The position numbers and the translations under genes are program-made. From an uncultured Pseudomonadota bacterium (GTDB lineage: Bacteria > Myxococcota_A > UBA796 > SXON01), in the NCBI GenBank assembly GCA_903844155.1, contig CAIMSU010000089.1:1-40354 (forward strand): DNA of 40,354 bases, given 5' to 3'. The stretch's first letter is position 1; each line of letters opens with the position of its first letter. The notes beneath the pieces were generated by a model, which saw only the letters and a program-made list of their open reading frames with translations, was not told the origin of the DNA and searched no databases. Shown piece after piece: positions 15,699 to 24,747 of this stretch.

Positions 15699-16660
15699 CG
15701 GGTGGCCTCTGCCTCGCCACCGAGGGCGTCGGCGAGGCGGTCGAGCTGGGTCGGGCCGAGGACGGGGGCGTCGACGTCGGGGAGATCGAGCACCGGTGGG
15801 CCAAGGCGGGCGAGGCTGGCGCGGGCGTGATCCTGGGCGTTCACGCGGCGAAGGAGCGCGTCTGCCAGCGCGAGGGCGTCCATCCCCGCGGGGTTCGCCC
15901 CTGCGGCCAGGGCCGGTCGGAGGGACGGATAGGTCGGGGGGAGGCGACCTGCCTCCACGGCGTTCAGGACCACACAGGCGACCTGCGCCTGAAAATTGCC
16001 GAGACGGCCGTACAATTCGGTTGTCTCGCTCACCGGCAGCTCCTCCGGCAGTGAGACGAGGACGATCGCGGTCCGCGCTGGGTCTTCGATGAGCGCGGCG
16101 ACATCCCGCGCGTTGTCGTGGAAGGGGCCGGCGCGCGTCAGTCGCATCATCCCCCGCGGCGCCGTGAGCATGCTGATGCCGTGGCCGGTCGCGGGAGCAT
16201 CGATCACCAGCAGATCCCAGGCGCGTCGCCGCCCGACAAGGCCCGCAGGCCGCTCGCGTTCGAGGTCGAACACCTTGCCGAGCTGGACGAGGTCGTGCAG
16301 TCCGGGGACCGCGTCGATGAACGGCGCCATCACCCGGTTTCGGAACACCATCTCGTAGAGCTTGCGAAAGCGCAGCATACGAAGCAGGTATTCTTCGATG
16401 GCGGCCTCGGGCCTTATCGACATTGAGTACAGGTCCGGCGCGAGCTGGGTGACGGCATAGCCCCCGGAAGTAAGGCCGAAGCGACCGCACACGTTGTCCG
16501 CGCCGCTGGTCTCGCACACGAGCGTCCGCATGCCGCGGCGGGCAGCGAGGACGCCGAGCGCGAGGCTCACCGAGGTCTTGCCGACGCCGCCTTTGCCGGT
16601 CACGACAAGCACGCGCCGAGCGAGCAGCGCGTCGACGGCGGAACCCGGGGGCAGCGGCAT
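15695..16660 (-). CDS. ArsA/Get3-like ATPase with canonical deviant Walker A (subunit 2)
   Basis: A 321-residue P-loop ATPase, first gene of the operon. The P-loop is GKGGVGKTS (22-30) with both the intradimer Lys (K23) and the phosphate-binding Lys (K28). LLVIDAPATGHG is the switch II region, and VLVSLPEELPVSETTELY matches the ArsA/Get3 fold. I chose ATG 16660; the frame is open to a TTG at 16720, which would add 20 residues, but that would overlap the divergent sulfatase-fold gene's start. It is translationally coupled to its paralogue (ATGA). Together the two genes look like a fixed two-subunit ATPase. There is no arsenic-resistance gene nearby, so arsenite export is unlikely. Confidence 0.9.
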   Translation of the reverse strand: MPLPPGSAVDALLARRVLVVTGKGGVGKTSVSLALGVLAARRGMRTLVCETSGADNVCGRFGLTSGGYAVTQLAPDLYSMSIRPEAAIEEYLLRMLRFRKLYEMVFRNRVMAPFIDAVPGLHDLVQLGKVFDLERERPAGLVGRRRAWDLLVIDAPATGHGISMLTAPRGMMRLTRAGPFHDNARDVAALIEDPARTAIVLVSLPEELPVSETTELYGRLGNFQAQVACVVLNAVEAGRLPPTYPSLRPALAAGANPAGMDALALADALLRRVNAQDHARASLARLGPPVLDLPDVDAPVLGPTQLDRLADALGGEAEATR

Positions 16661-16719
16661 CCGGCGGGGTATCAAGACGGCGGGTCGTGCGCTCACCGCC
16701 GGGATACCCCGGACCTTCA

Positions 16720-19326
16720 ATGTTCCTAGTCGCCCTCGCGCTGCTCCCCCTCGCGTGCACCCGCGAGCCCCCGCCGAGGCCGCCGATGCCCGCCGGACCG
16801 AAGCCAGCCGCGGGGATGGAGGCGGCAGGACCGAAGCCCTGGCGCGCCCTCGATCACCTCGCGGACGCCACGATCACGCTGCCCGGCGCTCTCGACGGTA
16901 CCTCCGTTGCCCCGGCCGGTACGGACGCGGCGGCGGACCAGACCGGGATCATGCCGCTGACCGAGAAGTGGGTGGACACCGGCCAGTCCTGGGGCCGGAT
17001 GCACATCTGGTCGCATCCGCTGCCGTTCGCCTGTGACATGCCGCGCCCGAACTACGCGCCGCTGGGAGCGCGGCTCTACCACAAGGGCCTGGAGCTGCCG
17101 TTCGTCGGCGGGCTCACCAGCCCGGGGCGTGGCGGCTGGTACGTGGAAGACAACAAGGTGCTGCTCATCTCGCTCGAGAACCCGACGAGCTGGACGGACA
17201 AGCCGGAGCTGCGCGTCACCGAGCTGGCCGAAACGCTCAAGCGCCGCGTCTTCGTCGGCTCCGGGCTGACACCGGCCGCGTTCGTGGCGATGACGACGAC
17301 GATTGGCCCCGTCACCCGACCGGGCCTCCTCGTCCCTGCCCCGGGGCGCGTCGAGTACACCATCACCGTGCCGCCAGGAGCGCGCCTGGACGTCGGCGCC
17401 AGCCTCCTCGCCCACCCCTTGCTTGGGACGAAGGCGGGGAACGGCGCCATCGCGCGGGTCGAGGTGGACGGGAAGTCCGTGTGGAAGGCCAATGTTTCGC
17501 CGGGCGACGGCTTCGCGGACGCCACGGCCGACCTCTCCGCGTTTGCCGGCAAGGAGGTCAAGCTCGCGTTCGTGAGCGACCCCGACGGGAACGCCGATTA
17601 CGACTCGGTTTTCTTCAGCACCCCGGTCATCAGCGCGCCCGCACCGGCGCCGTCGATCGGACCCCGCCACATCGTCGTCGTCGGCATCGACACGCTGCGC
17701 TGGGACGCGATGAGCCTGAACGGGCAGACGGTCGACGGGCGCAAGACGTCGCCGGAATTCGACGCCTGGGCGCAATCCGCCGTGGTCTTCGACGACGCCT
17801 GGGGCCCCGCTCCTCGCACGCGTCCAAGCTTTCGAACCGCGTTGACCGGCCGGTACCCCTACGCGGCCATCTCGTCGCCGACCATCGCGGAGCTCCTCGC
17901 ACCGGCCGGGTTCCGGACGGCCGGCTTCGTCGCCAACGTCCATCTCGTCCCCCGCTTCCGCTTCAACGACGGTTTTGAGCATTGGTACTACGAGAACGGT
18001 GCGCGGGCCGAGGACGAGGTGAGCCGCGCGCTCAGTTGGCTCGGCGACCATCAGGACGAGGACACCTACACCTTCGTCCACTTCATGGACCCCCATACCT
18101 ACTACAACGCGCCCGAGCCCTACGGCAGCCGGTTCACCGAGGGCCTGACCTCCCGCGTCGTGCCCGAGCTGTTCGACCGCTGGCAGATCATCCAGCTCAT
18201 GCACCGCAAGAAGCTGGAGGACAGCGACAAGCGTCTCATCCGGGGTCGCTACGATGGCGAGGTGGCGTACCTGTCCCACAGCCTGGCGACCCTGTTCGAC
18301 GGCATCGACGCGCTGCACGGCCGCAGCGTCACGCTCGTTCATTCGGACCACGGCGAGGAATTCTGGGACCACGGCGGGTACGAGCACAACCACAGCCTGT
18401 ACAGCGAGCTTGTCCACACGCTGCTCGTCATCCGTCCGCCCGGCGGCTGGGGCGGCGGGCCGCACCACGTCACCACGACGGTCGGGCTCATCGACATCGT
18501 GCCGACGCTCCTCGATCTCGTGGGTGTGAAACCGACCGTGACGCTCGACGGCCAGTCGTTGCGCCCCTTCGTGGACGTCGGTGGCGACGAGAAAAAGCTG
18601 GCCACCGACCTGAAGGAGCGACCGCTCGCGCTCGGCCACCTGATGTTCGACAAGGAGCGCTGGGGCGTGGTCTTTGAGGACTGGAAGTACATCCTCCAGA
18701 CCCAGAGCGGTGTGGAGGAGCTCTACGACCTCACAAAAGACCCGAAGGAGCTGACAAACCTCGCAGGCCCGAACAGCGACGCGCCGCCCGGACGTCTGGA
18801 CGCGATGCGCCACGCGCTCACGGTGGCAACGGGCTGGCCGTTGGTGCCGGTCTGGCGCGTGAGCCTGCACGGCGCTTTGGGTACGTTCCGGGTGGATTTT
18901 GCGCTGAACGGCGGAGCGGGGGTGGCCGCTGCGGGCGTGATCGACCCGGAGGCCGGCGAGGTCACACGCGCGAACCTCGAGTGGGGCGAAAAGCCGAAGC
19001 TGCTGCCCGAGGACGTCGGCGACCTGCGGGCGGATGGAATCGGCTGGATCTTCCGGCCGATGCGTGCGGCGGGACAGAGCCTCTGGTTCGAGTGTCCCGG
19101 GCCGTGCCCGGACGGCACGATCACAGCGTCCAACGAGGCGACCGCGGAGCTGACAGAGGGAGAGATCGACGTTGGCGGCATGAAGTTGGACGCCTCCCGC
19201 GGCTGGATGCTGCGGCCGACGGAGACCGAAGCCCAGGCGCTCGCCGCCATCCCGGCGACGGGGGGGGCGGGCAGCAGCGAGGAGATGGAGCAGCTCAAGC
19301 TCCTCGGCTATGTGGCGCCGGACTGA
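16720..19326 (+). CDS. Sulfatase-fold (alkaline phosphatase superfamily) lipoprotein with Thr nucleophile
   Basis: An 868-residue lipoprotein: the signal peptide MFLVALALLPLAC ends in a lipobox. Residues about 320-690 hold the sulfatase/alkaline phosphatase fold, with a metal-binding Asp at about D324 (GIDTLRWDAM), DHGEEFWDHGG at about 543 and the sulfatase C-terminal region. At the nucleophile, where FGly-type sulfatases have CxPSR or SxPSR, this protein has TRPSF (T367). It therefore cannot form formylglycine and more likely acts as a phosphodiesterase or phospho-transferase, as in Thr-nucleophile members. The N-terminal 320 residues form a beta-rich module. ATG 16720 is preferred because the signal peptide begins there; the frame is open from 16687. 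It is followed by the helical-repeat gene 2 bp after its stop. Confidence 0.9.
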   Translation: MFLVALALLPLACTREPPPRPPMPAGPKPAAGMEAAGPKPWRALDHLADATITLPGALDGTSVAPAGTDAAADQTGIMPLTEKWVDTGQSWGRMHIWSHPLPFACDMPRPNYAPLGARLYHKGLELPFVGGLTSPGRGGWYVEDNKVLLISLENPTSWTDKPELRVTELAETLKRRVFVGSGLTPAAFVAMTTTIGPVTRPGLLVPAPGRVEYTITVPPGARLDVGASLLAHPLLGTKAGNGAIARVEVDGKSVWKANVSPGDGFADATADLSAFAGKEVKLAFVSDPDGNADYDSVFFSTPVISAPAPAPSIGPRHIVVVGIDTLRWDAMSLNGQTVDGRKTSPEFDAWAQSAVVFDDAWGPAPRTRPSFRTALTGRYPYAAISSPTIAELLAPAGFRTAGFVANVHLVPRFRFNDGFEHWYYENGARAEDEVSRALSWLGDHQDEDTYTFVHFMDPHTYYNAPEPYGSRFTEGLTSRVVPELFDRWQIIQLMHRKKLEDSDKRLIRGRYDGEVAYLSHSLATLFDGIDALHGRSVTLVHSDHGEEFWDHGGYEHNHSLYSELVHTLLVIRPPGGWGGGPHHVTTTVGLIDIVPTLLDLVGVKPTVTLDGQSLRPFVDVGGDEKKLATDLKERPLALGHLMFDKERWGVVFEDWKYILQTQSGVEELYDLTKDPKELTNLAGPNSDAPPGRLDAMRHALTVATGWPLVPVWRVSLHGALGTFRVDFALNGGAGVAAAGVIDPEAGEVTRANLEWGEKPKLLPEDVGDLRADGIGWIFRPMRAAGQSLWFECPGPCPDGTITASNEATAELTEGEIDVGGMKLDASRGWMLRPTETEAQALAAIPATGGAGSSEEMEQLKLLGYVAPD

Positions 19327-19328
19327 GC

Positions 19329-20423
19329 ATGGGAAAAGCATGGCGAGAAGCCGAGCAGTTTGAGTCCGTGCGGGACTGGCCACACGCCGCCGCAGCGTTC
19401 ATGGACATCGCGACCCGCGCGTGGGCGAAGGGCGACCTCGTCCGCACGCGGGACGCCGCCGCTCGGGCAGGCGATGCGGCGAGACGGGAGGATATACCAG
19501 CCTTTGCGGCGAAGGCGCTGAAGCTTGCGTGGGACGCTGGGAGGCGCGGTCCGATGGACGCGGCCCTGCTCGCAGCGGTGATGCTGGACGCTGGCGAGGC
19601 GGACGTGGCGCTCGATCTCGTCGCCGGCGTGGATGCGGGCGGGGACGTCGGGGCGCAGGCCGTGGTCATCGACGTGCGGCTCGGGCTCGAGCTTTCGCTG
19701 GGGCTGACGGACGCGGCGCGCGACGACATCGAGGCGCTCGACGCGCTGGACCTGCCGGGTGCCGCGGTCTCGCGGGTGTACCGGCAGGCGCAGCTTGACC
19801 GGCTGGATGGTGAACTCACGCGGGCGGACATGGGTTTTGCGTCAGCAGTGACGGCGCTTGGGGATGGGCCGGCGATGGCCGGACCTCGGGCGGCGGCGCT
19901 CGGGGAGCGAGGCGAGCTTGCGCTTTTGTGCGCGGCGCTCGGAGGGGGGGAGGCTGTGAACGCAGTTCCACACTTTGTGGCCGCGGAAGCCGGTTGGCGG
20001 TCGGCCGGTCGCGCCGGTCCGGCGTTGCGGGCGCAAGCGTGGGCGCTGCGGGCGCGGGCGCTTGCGGGCGAGGAGGTGCTCGCCGCGCCGATCCTGGGAT
20101 GGGCGCGCGATGCTGAGGAGCGGGGACTGCCGTTGTTGGCGGCGGAGCTGGCTGTGTCGTGGGCGATCGCGGCGGGTGATGCCGGCGGGCTCGACGCGAT
20201 CGTGGAAAAGCTCGCCCGGACGCCGCTGGCGCGCGGGCGGGTGCGGGTGATCCAGGCGGAGCTCGGCGCGCGGGCTGACCTGGACGCGGCCCTGGACGAG
20301 CTGCAGCCGGACGCCCCGTGGTTCGCACGCGGGCTTCGCGCGCTGGCGCTTCGGGAGGCCTCGGCGGGGATGCTGGCCGAGGCGGAGGGCCGGATTCGAG
20401 CGTTCTTCCTGGACGGGGCCTGA
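19329..20423 (+). CDS. Ala-rich helical-repeat hypothetical protein
   Basis: A 364-residue soluble protein, very rich in Ala, Leu and Gly, almost wholly alpha-helical. Helix pairs of about 30-40 residues recur (AAAFMDIATRAWAKGDLVRT, then AKALKLAWDAGRRGPMDAAL and so on), as in TPR-type scaffolds, but the TPR consensus is weak. There is no signal peptide, no membrane helix and no catalytic motif. ATG 19329 lies 2 bp after the stop of the sulfatase-fold gene, so they are probably one transcription unit. It is probably a protein-interaction module; the partner is unknown. Confidence 0.78.
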   Translation: MGKAWREAEQFESVRDWPHAAAAFMDIATRAWAKGDLVRTRDAAARAGDAARREDIPAFAAKALKLAWDAGRRGPMDAALLAAVMLDAGEADVALDLVAGVDAGGDVGAQAVVIDVRLGLELSLGLTDAARDDIEALDALDLPGAAVSRVYRQAQLDRLDGELTRADMGFASAVTALGDGPAMAGPRAAALGERGELALLCAALGGGEAVNAVPHFVAAEAGWRSAGRAGPALRAQAWALRARALAGEEVLAAPILGWARDAEERGLPLLAAELAVSWAIAAGDAGGLDAIVEKLARTPLARGRVRVIQAELGARADLDAALDELQPDAPWFARGLRALALREASAGMLAEAEGRIRAFFLDGA

Positions 20424-20427
20424 CCGC

Positions 20428-20464
20428 GACGACGTATCAAAAGTGACGTCGTCGGAATTGATAC
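20428..20464. promoter_or_regulatory. Two overlapping inverted repeats upstream of kinase 2
   Basis: GACGACGT (20428-20435) pairs with ACGTCGTC (20446-20453), 8 bp. GTATCAA (20434-20440) pairs with TTGATAC (20458-20464), 7 bp. The arms interleave, so on RNA they could form alternative hairpins or a pseudoknot, and on DNA two operator dyads. They lie between the helical-repeat gene stop and the kinase start. There is no T-tract, so a plain terminator is not favoured. Confidence 0.45.
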
Positions 20465-20491
20465 ATCGGGGGTGAGGCGGCGCGTTGGTCG

Positions 20492-22714
20492 TTGCCGGAG
20501 CGGCCAGATGCGCGTAGGATCCAACGATTCAAGTTGTCTCTGAAGATCCGCCAGTACGAAGTCCTCCACGAGCTTGGCGCGGGGCACTTCGGCCATGTGA
20601 GCCTGTGCTACGGCGAAACGCCCGCTCGCGGCGTTCATCCGGCAAAGTCCCGCCTGGTCGCCATCAAGCAGTTGAACAACGCGCGGGACGCGGAGTCGCT
20701 GCGGCTCCTCCTGTTGGAATTCGCCCTGCTCGATCAGGTGAAGCACCGCAGCGTCGTCCGGGTTTTCGAGTATCTGGAGGAAGAATCAGCGGTAGTCATG
20801 GAGTACGTGCACGGCGTGACGCTGCGGCAGGTGCTGGACGGCTGCGCGAAGAAGCGGGAACAGGTCTTCACGGAGGCCGCGGTCGAGATCGGCTGCGAGA
20901 TCGCGGATGCGCTGTACCAGGCAAACACCACGCCGGCGGACAACGGCGAGTCGTTGCGGCTCGTTCACCGGGATTTGAAGCCCGAGAACATCATGTTGAC
21001 GCCGGCGGGCGAGGTGAAGATCCTCGACTTCGGGCTGGCGAGGGTCGAAAACGCGGAGTTCGTGCGCGAGGACCGGTCGCGGGTGCGAGGCACGCCCGTC
21101 TACATGGCGCCCGAGCAGGCCCGGGCGGAGGAGATCGACCATCGTACAGACCTCTTTGCGCTGGGGCTCATCCTGTACGAGCTCCTGATGGCAAAGCCGG
21201 CGTACCGGGTGCCGACGGACTCGCCCGACCCGCTGGTCACGATCTACGCGGCGATCGAGAACGGCCTGCTCGGCGAGCCCGTCAAGGAGCTGGAGGCCAA
21301 GCTCCCGGGATTGGGCAGCATCGTGACGCGTTTGCTGCAGGCCCGGCCGCGAAACCGTTACCAGACAGGACACGATCTGCTTGTCGATCTGCGGCGTCAG
21401 CTCTACAAGGATCGTGGCGCCTACCTCAAGGAATTCTGCACGTTCTACTTTGGCAGCGTCTCTCCGCTCGCCGACCCGCCTGACCCCCGCGCCCCCGGCG
21501 GTTTGAATAAGGGCCTTCCCATGTCCAACGTCCCTCGCAAGACCATCGAAGAGCGGCTCAAGGAGTCGCTCGAAAAGGAAGCGGAGCCGGTCGGCAAGAG
21601 CCCGGTGCCGGTGCGCCGGGTCGCGCGTGCGCCCGACGCAGACCTGGAGCCGCCGCCTCGCGAGCCCGCCATCTCGGCCGGTCCTCCGCGCCTGACGCCC
21701 AAGATCGTCCCCCGGTCCGCGTCCGCGGCAGCGAAGGCGGACGACGAGGTCATCGTTCCTCCTTCAGTCAAGAAAGCGCCGTTGCCAGCGGCAAAGAAGC
21801 CCTCCGGGGCGCGGAGTGCAGACGAGAGTGGCATGCTGCGCATGGTCCCGGTGAATGAGAACGCGGACGAGCGGGAGGTGCAGGGAGACCACAGCGCGAC
21901 TGCCTTCTTCGCGATCCCGGCGCCAAAGTCCGAACGGCCGAAGAACACGCCGGCGCCCTCAACCCCGTCGATGCAACCGCCTGCGGGGGGGCCGAGGCCG
22001 TTCACGCCTGCGCAGTCGATGATGCCGGCGCAGAGCATGAACCAGCCGGCGCAGAGTATGCACCAGCCCGCCCAGAGCGTGATGGGCGGCGGGATCCAGG
22101 GCCCCGTGAGCGGCTACGGGAGCGGGCAGACCCCCTTCCAGGCCGCCGGGCCTCAGCAGACCCCCGCCGCGAACGCCGAATCGCGCGTCCAGTCCTGGCG
22201 CGTGTACGCGATCGTCCTGGCCGTCGTGGCCCTCGCAGGGGCGTTCCTGATCAGCGTTGTCGGCATCGGCGCCTGGAAGTACAGCCAGACCAAGGACACG
22301 CCAACCGAGACCGTCGCCGTCGCAGCGCCCACTCCTCCGCCTCCGAAGCGCCACAACCAGGACACGGCCACGCCAAAACAGCAGGCCGCGCCCAAGGCGC
22401 CGACCGCGAAGCCACACACCTCGGGCGGGACGACCGGCGTAGCAGCGGCGCCTGTGGCGCCGAAGTCCGACAAGGGCACGGTCAGCGTGACGTTTGCTTC
22501 GTCTCCCGCGCCGCTGCAGATTGAAGTCCGTTGCAGCGACGGGTTTGCCGGTCGCGCTGCGATCGGCGGTGGTGCAGCGAGCGTGGCGAACGTGCCGACC
22601 GCAGCGGACTGCAAGATGTTCCCGAAGGGCGGCGTGACCGCGACGCCCTACCCGGTGAAGGGCGGCAGCCACTACACCTGTTCGATCACCGGCACGACCA
22701 CGAGCTGCAAGTAG
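20492..22714 (+). CDS. Transmembrane Ser/Thr protein kinase 2
   Basis: A 740-residue eukaryote-like Ser/Thr kinase. The catalytic domain has a Gly loop (GAGHFG, 29-34), VAIK with K59, HRDLKPEN (H159, D161), DFGLARV and GTPVYMAPEQ. A low-complexity Pro/Ser/Lys-rich linker follows, with PAQSM repeats at about residues 508-530, then one transmembrane helix at about 570-592. The outer part is Thr/Pro/Lys-rich and ends in a small beta domain with three cysteines (EVRCSDGF, ADCKM, HYTCSITG). The start is uncertain: TTG 20492 is used, TTG 20534 is possible, and no in-frame ATG precedes the Gly loop. All catalytic residues are present. The ligand of the outer domain is unknown. Confidence 0.91.
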   Translation: MPERPDARRIQRFKLSLKIRQYEVLHELGAGHFGHVSLCYGETPARGVHPAKSRLVAIKQLNNARDAESLRLLLLEFALLDQVKHRSVVRVFEYLEEESAVVMEYVHGVTLRQVLDGCAKKREQVFTEAAVEIGCEIADALYQANTTPADNGESLRLVHRDLKPENIMLTPAGEVKILDFGLARVENAEFVREDRSRVRGTPVYMAPEQARAEEIDHRTDLFALGLILYELLMAKPAYRVPTDSPDPLVTIYAAIENGLLGEPVKELEAKLPGLGSIVTRLLQARPRNRYQTGHDLLVDLRRQLYKDRGAYLKEFCTFYFGSVSPLADPPDPRAPGGLNKGLPMSNVPRKTIEERLKESLEKEAEPVGKSPVPVRRVARAPDADLEPPPREPAISAGPPRLTPKIVPRSASAAAKADDEVIVPPSVKKAPLPAAKKPSGARSADESGMLRMVPVNENADEREVQGDHSATAFFAIPAPKSERPKNTPAPSTPSMQPPAGGPRPFTPAQSMMPAQSMNQPAQSMHQPAQSVMGGGIQGPVSGYGSGQTPFQAAGPQQTPAANAESRVQSWRVYAIVLAVVALAGAFLISVVGIGAWKYSQTKDTPTETVAVAAPTPPPPKRHNQDTATPKQQAAPKAPTAKPHTSGGTTGVAAAPVAPKSDKGTVSVTFASSPAPLQIEVRCSDGFAGRAAIGGGAASVANVPTAADCKMFPKGGVTATPYPVKGGSHYTCSITGTTTSCK

Positions 22715-22785
22715 GCGCAGGGGCAGGCGAAAGTGTGCCTGGGCTGTCCTGACGGGGCGGTGACCCCGGCGCCACGTTACTCTCC

Positions 22786-22812
22786 GGGAATCCGGGTTTG
22801 CGCCCGGTTCCC
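22786..22812 (+). promoter_or_regulatory. Strong hairpin in the leader of the gene at 22837
   Basis: GGGAA (22786-22790) and CCGGG (22792-22796) pair with CCCGG (22803-22807) and TTCCC (22808-22812), with one bulged T and a 6-nt loop TTTGCG. It stands 24 nt before the start codon. It could end the kinase 2 transcript or form part of the next leader; there is no T-tract. Confidence 0.4.
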
Positions 22813-22836
22813 CTGCTGTTCGTTGGAGAGTGTGCG

Positions 22837-24744
22837 ATGAGCTGGTTTTTTGCGCTCTGGCTGGGCCTGATCGGCGTCTTCGGCACCGCGCACGCGGACG
22901 ATCCGACGAAGACGGTCACCGACTCGCTCAAGAGCAAGAAGGCCGCGGACGCGCAGAAGGAGATGACGGACGCCGAAAAAGAGGCGGACAAGAAGAAAAA
23001 GGAGAAGATCGCCCGCGTGGTCGTACTGAAGTGGAACGGCGTGAAGGCGACGGACTACACGGACATCACCGTCCAGCGCATCGTCCGCTCCGTGATCGCC
23101 CGGCCGGACGCCCAGTTCTACCCGGACGTGGACCTCTACCAGAACGGCCGCAAGGTGCGCGACAAGACGGTCGTCCCCGCAATGCAGCCCGCGACCGTCC
23201 CCATGCAGAACGTCACGCGCGTTCGCAGCGCGATCGACGAGATCTCCGCCGTCCCCTGGAACCAGCTCCAGCCCGACCAGTGGGGCCTCAAGGCCGGCGA
23301 GCTTCGCGATCTCGTCGAGCAGGTCTGGTTCGTCGACCGTGTCGAGCTGCGTGAGCCGTTGTTCCTGCTTTACGCGCAGATCGGCCGTGCCGCAGACAAC
23401 CAGAACCAGAACGTCCCGCCCTTCTACGAGCAGATCGGCGCGCAGGCCGTGAACTACTACTACTTCCTCGCCGCGACCCTGGCTTTTCAGGACCCGGCGC
23501 TGATGAACAAGCTCACCGACCAGGAGCTGAACGCCAACATCGGCTTCATCCTCCAGCAGCTCCAGCAGGGCGCCTACCCGACCTTGAAGATCGACTTCAC
23601 CGAGCAGGGCGTCGATTTCAACGCCGACGACTTCAACAAGACCTACGACGTCTACCTGAACGGCATCGTCACCGCTCCGTCGGACCAGGGCCAGATGGAG
23701 ATCTTCATGGGTAGAACCGACATCTACCTCAAGCGGAAGGACTCGGGCCACGGCCTTTCGGAGCGCCTCGAAGTCACCAAGTTGGAGGACAAGATCTACT
23801 TCGTTCGCGACACCGCGCGGAAGAAGATGGGCATCTCCTTCATCGAACAGCTCTTCCTGCACCCCAACGAGTGTACCCCCGCCCTTGACGGCGACATCCT
23901 CAACTATCTGGCGATCTACGCCAAGATACACGAGAAGGCCGAGATCTACATCGCCGTGCCGGAGGACGGCAACCCCAACAAGACCAAGGTCTGGCGCTAC
24001 GATCGGCCCAGCGCCACGCTGCAGCTCGTTGGCGGCGGCGATGACGGCTTTCCGATACGCTTTGCGCTCGTCGGCTCCGTCGGCATCATGTACAACGGAG
24101 TGACCACGCCGAAGGCCCCGAACTTCACCGGCGCGGTGACGGGGGAGGACCCGACGACCTACGATCCGCTGGCCGACGCCAAGGCCCAGGGGCTCTCTGC
24201 GGTCACGCTCTCGAGCGCCTACGTCCCCGTGGATTTCCAGCTTCGCGGCCATTATAACCGATTGATGATGAACATCGGCGTTGAGCCGGGCATCAACACC
24301 AGCTCGAACTTCAGCGAGAAGTACTGGCTGGATGGGAACGTGAACGGCGAGGCGATCAATCCCGCTGGCGCCGGCTCCGTCCAGGGGAACGCCAACGGCC
24401 CGGTTGTGCTGAACACCCGCACCATCAACCGCAACGTCTACGCCGGCGCGAACGCGGTGCTCGGACGCGACGCCGGAATGGGCTTCGGACCGTACATCGG
24501 CGCCCGGGTCGGCTGGGACAACCTGCCCCATTGTCTGCAGACGACGGCGGACGTCGGGATCACCCTCGCCGCGCCCATCCTCAAGCCCAAGCCGAACGGG
24601 CGAGTCAAGCCGCTGGTCGACATCAACGGCCGCGCCGGGTTGATGTGGCCGTTCGCCAACTCGATCTGGCACACCTCGACGAAGCTGGGGGTCAACGCCC
24701 TCCCCGTCTTCGGGTTGACGGCCGGCGCTGGCCTGACGTTCTGA
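22837..24744 (+). CDS. Exported barrel-like hypothetical protein
   Basis: A 635-residue exported protein. The signal peptide (MSWFFALWLGLIGVFGTAHA) is followed by a highly charged Lys/Asp/Glu stretch at about 22-62, probably a coiled coil or linker. The middle contains helical and beta segments without a known family. The last 250 residues have alternating hydrophobic strands with Gly and aromatic residues ending in LTF, as in outer-membrane barrels. GGAGAG (22825-22830) precedes ATG 22837, which decides the start. The next gene follows after 3 bp. It probably is an outer-membrane protein, but no function is visible. Confidence 0.82.
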   Translation: MSWFFALWLGLIGVFGTAHADDPTKTVTDSLKSKKAADAQKEMTDAEKEADKKKKEKIARVVVLKWNGVKATDYTDITVQRIVRSVIARPDAQFYPDVDLYQNGRKVRDKTVVPAMQPATVPMQNVTRVRSAIDEISAVPWNQLQPDQWGLKAGELRDLVEQVWFVDRVELREPLFLLYAQIGRAADNQNQNVPPFYEQIGAQAVNYYYFLAATLAFQDPALMNKLTDQELNANIGFILQQLQQGAYPTLKIDFTEQGVDFNADDFNKTYDVYLNGIVTAPSDQGQMEIFMGRTDIYLKRKDSGHGLSERLEVTKLEDKIYFVRDTARKKMGISFIEQLFLHPNECTPALDGDILNYLAIYAKIHEKAEIYIAVPEDGNPNKTKVWRYDRPSATLQLVGGGDDGFPIRFALVGSVGIMYNGVTTPKAPNFTGAVTGEDPTTYDPLADAKAQGLSAVTLSSAYVPVDFQLRGHYNRLMMNIGVEPGINTSSNFSEKYWLDGNVNGEAINPAGAGSVQGNANGPVVLNTRTINRNVYAGANAVLGRDAGMGFGPYIGARVGWDNLPHCLQTTADVGITLAAPILKPKPNGRVKPLVDINGRAGLMWPFANSIWHTSTKLGVNALPVFGLTAGAGLTF

Positions 24745-24747
24745 CGA

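Noticed and set aside
14598-16760. A 720-codon fusion of two ATPases in one frame
   Set aside because: The two ArsA genes are in different frames and overlap by 4 bp. The long frame's first half is a shadow of the upstream gene.
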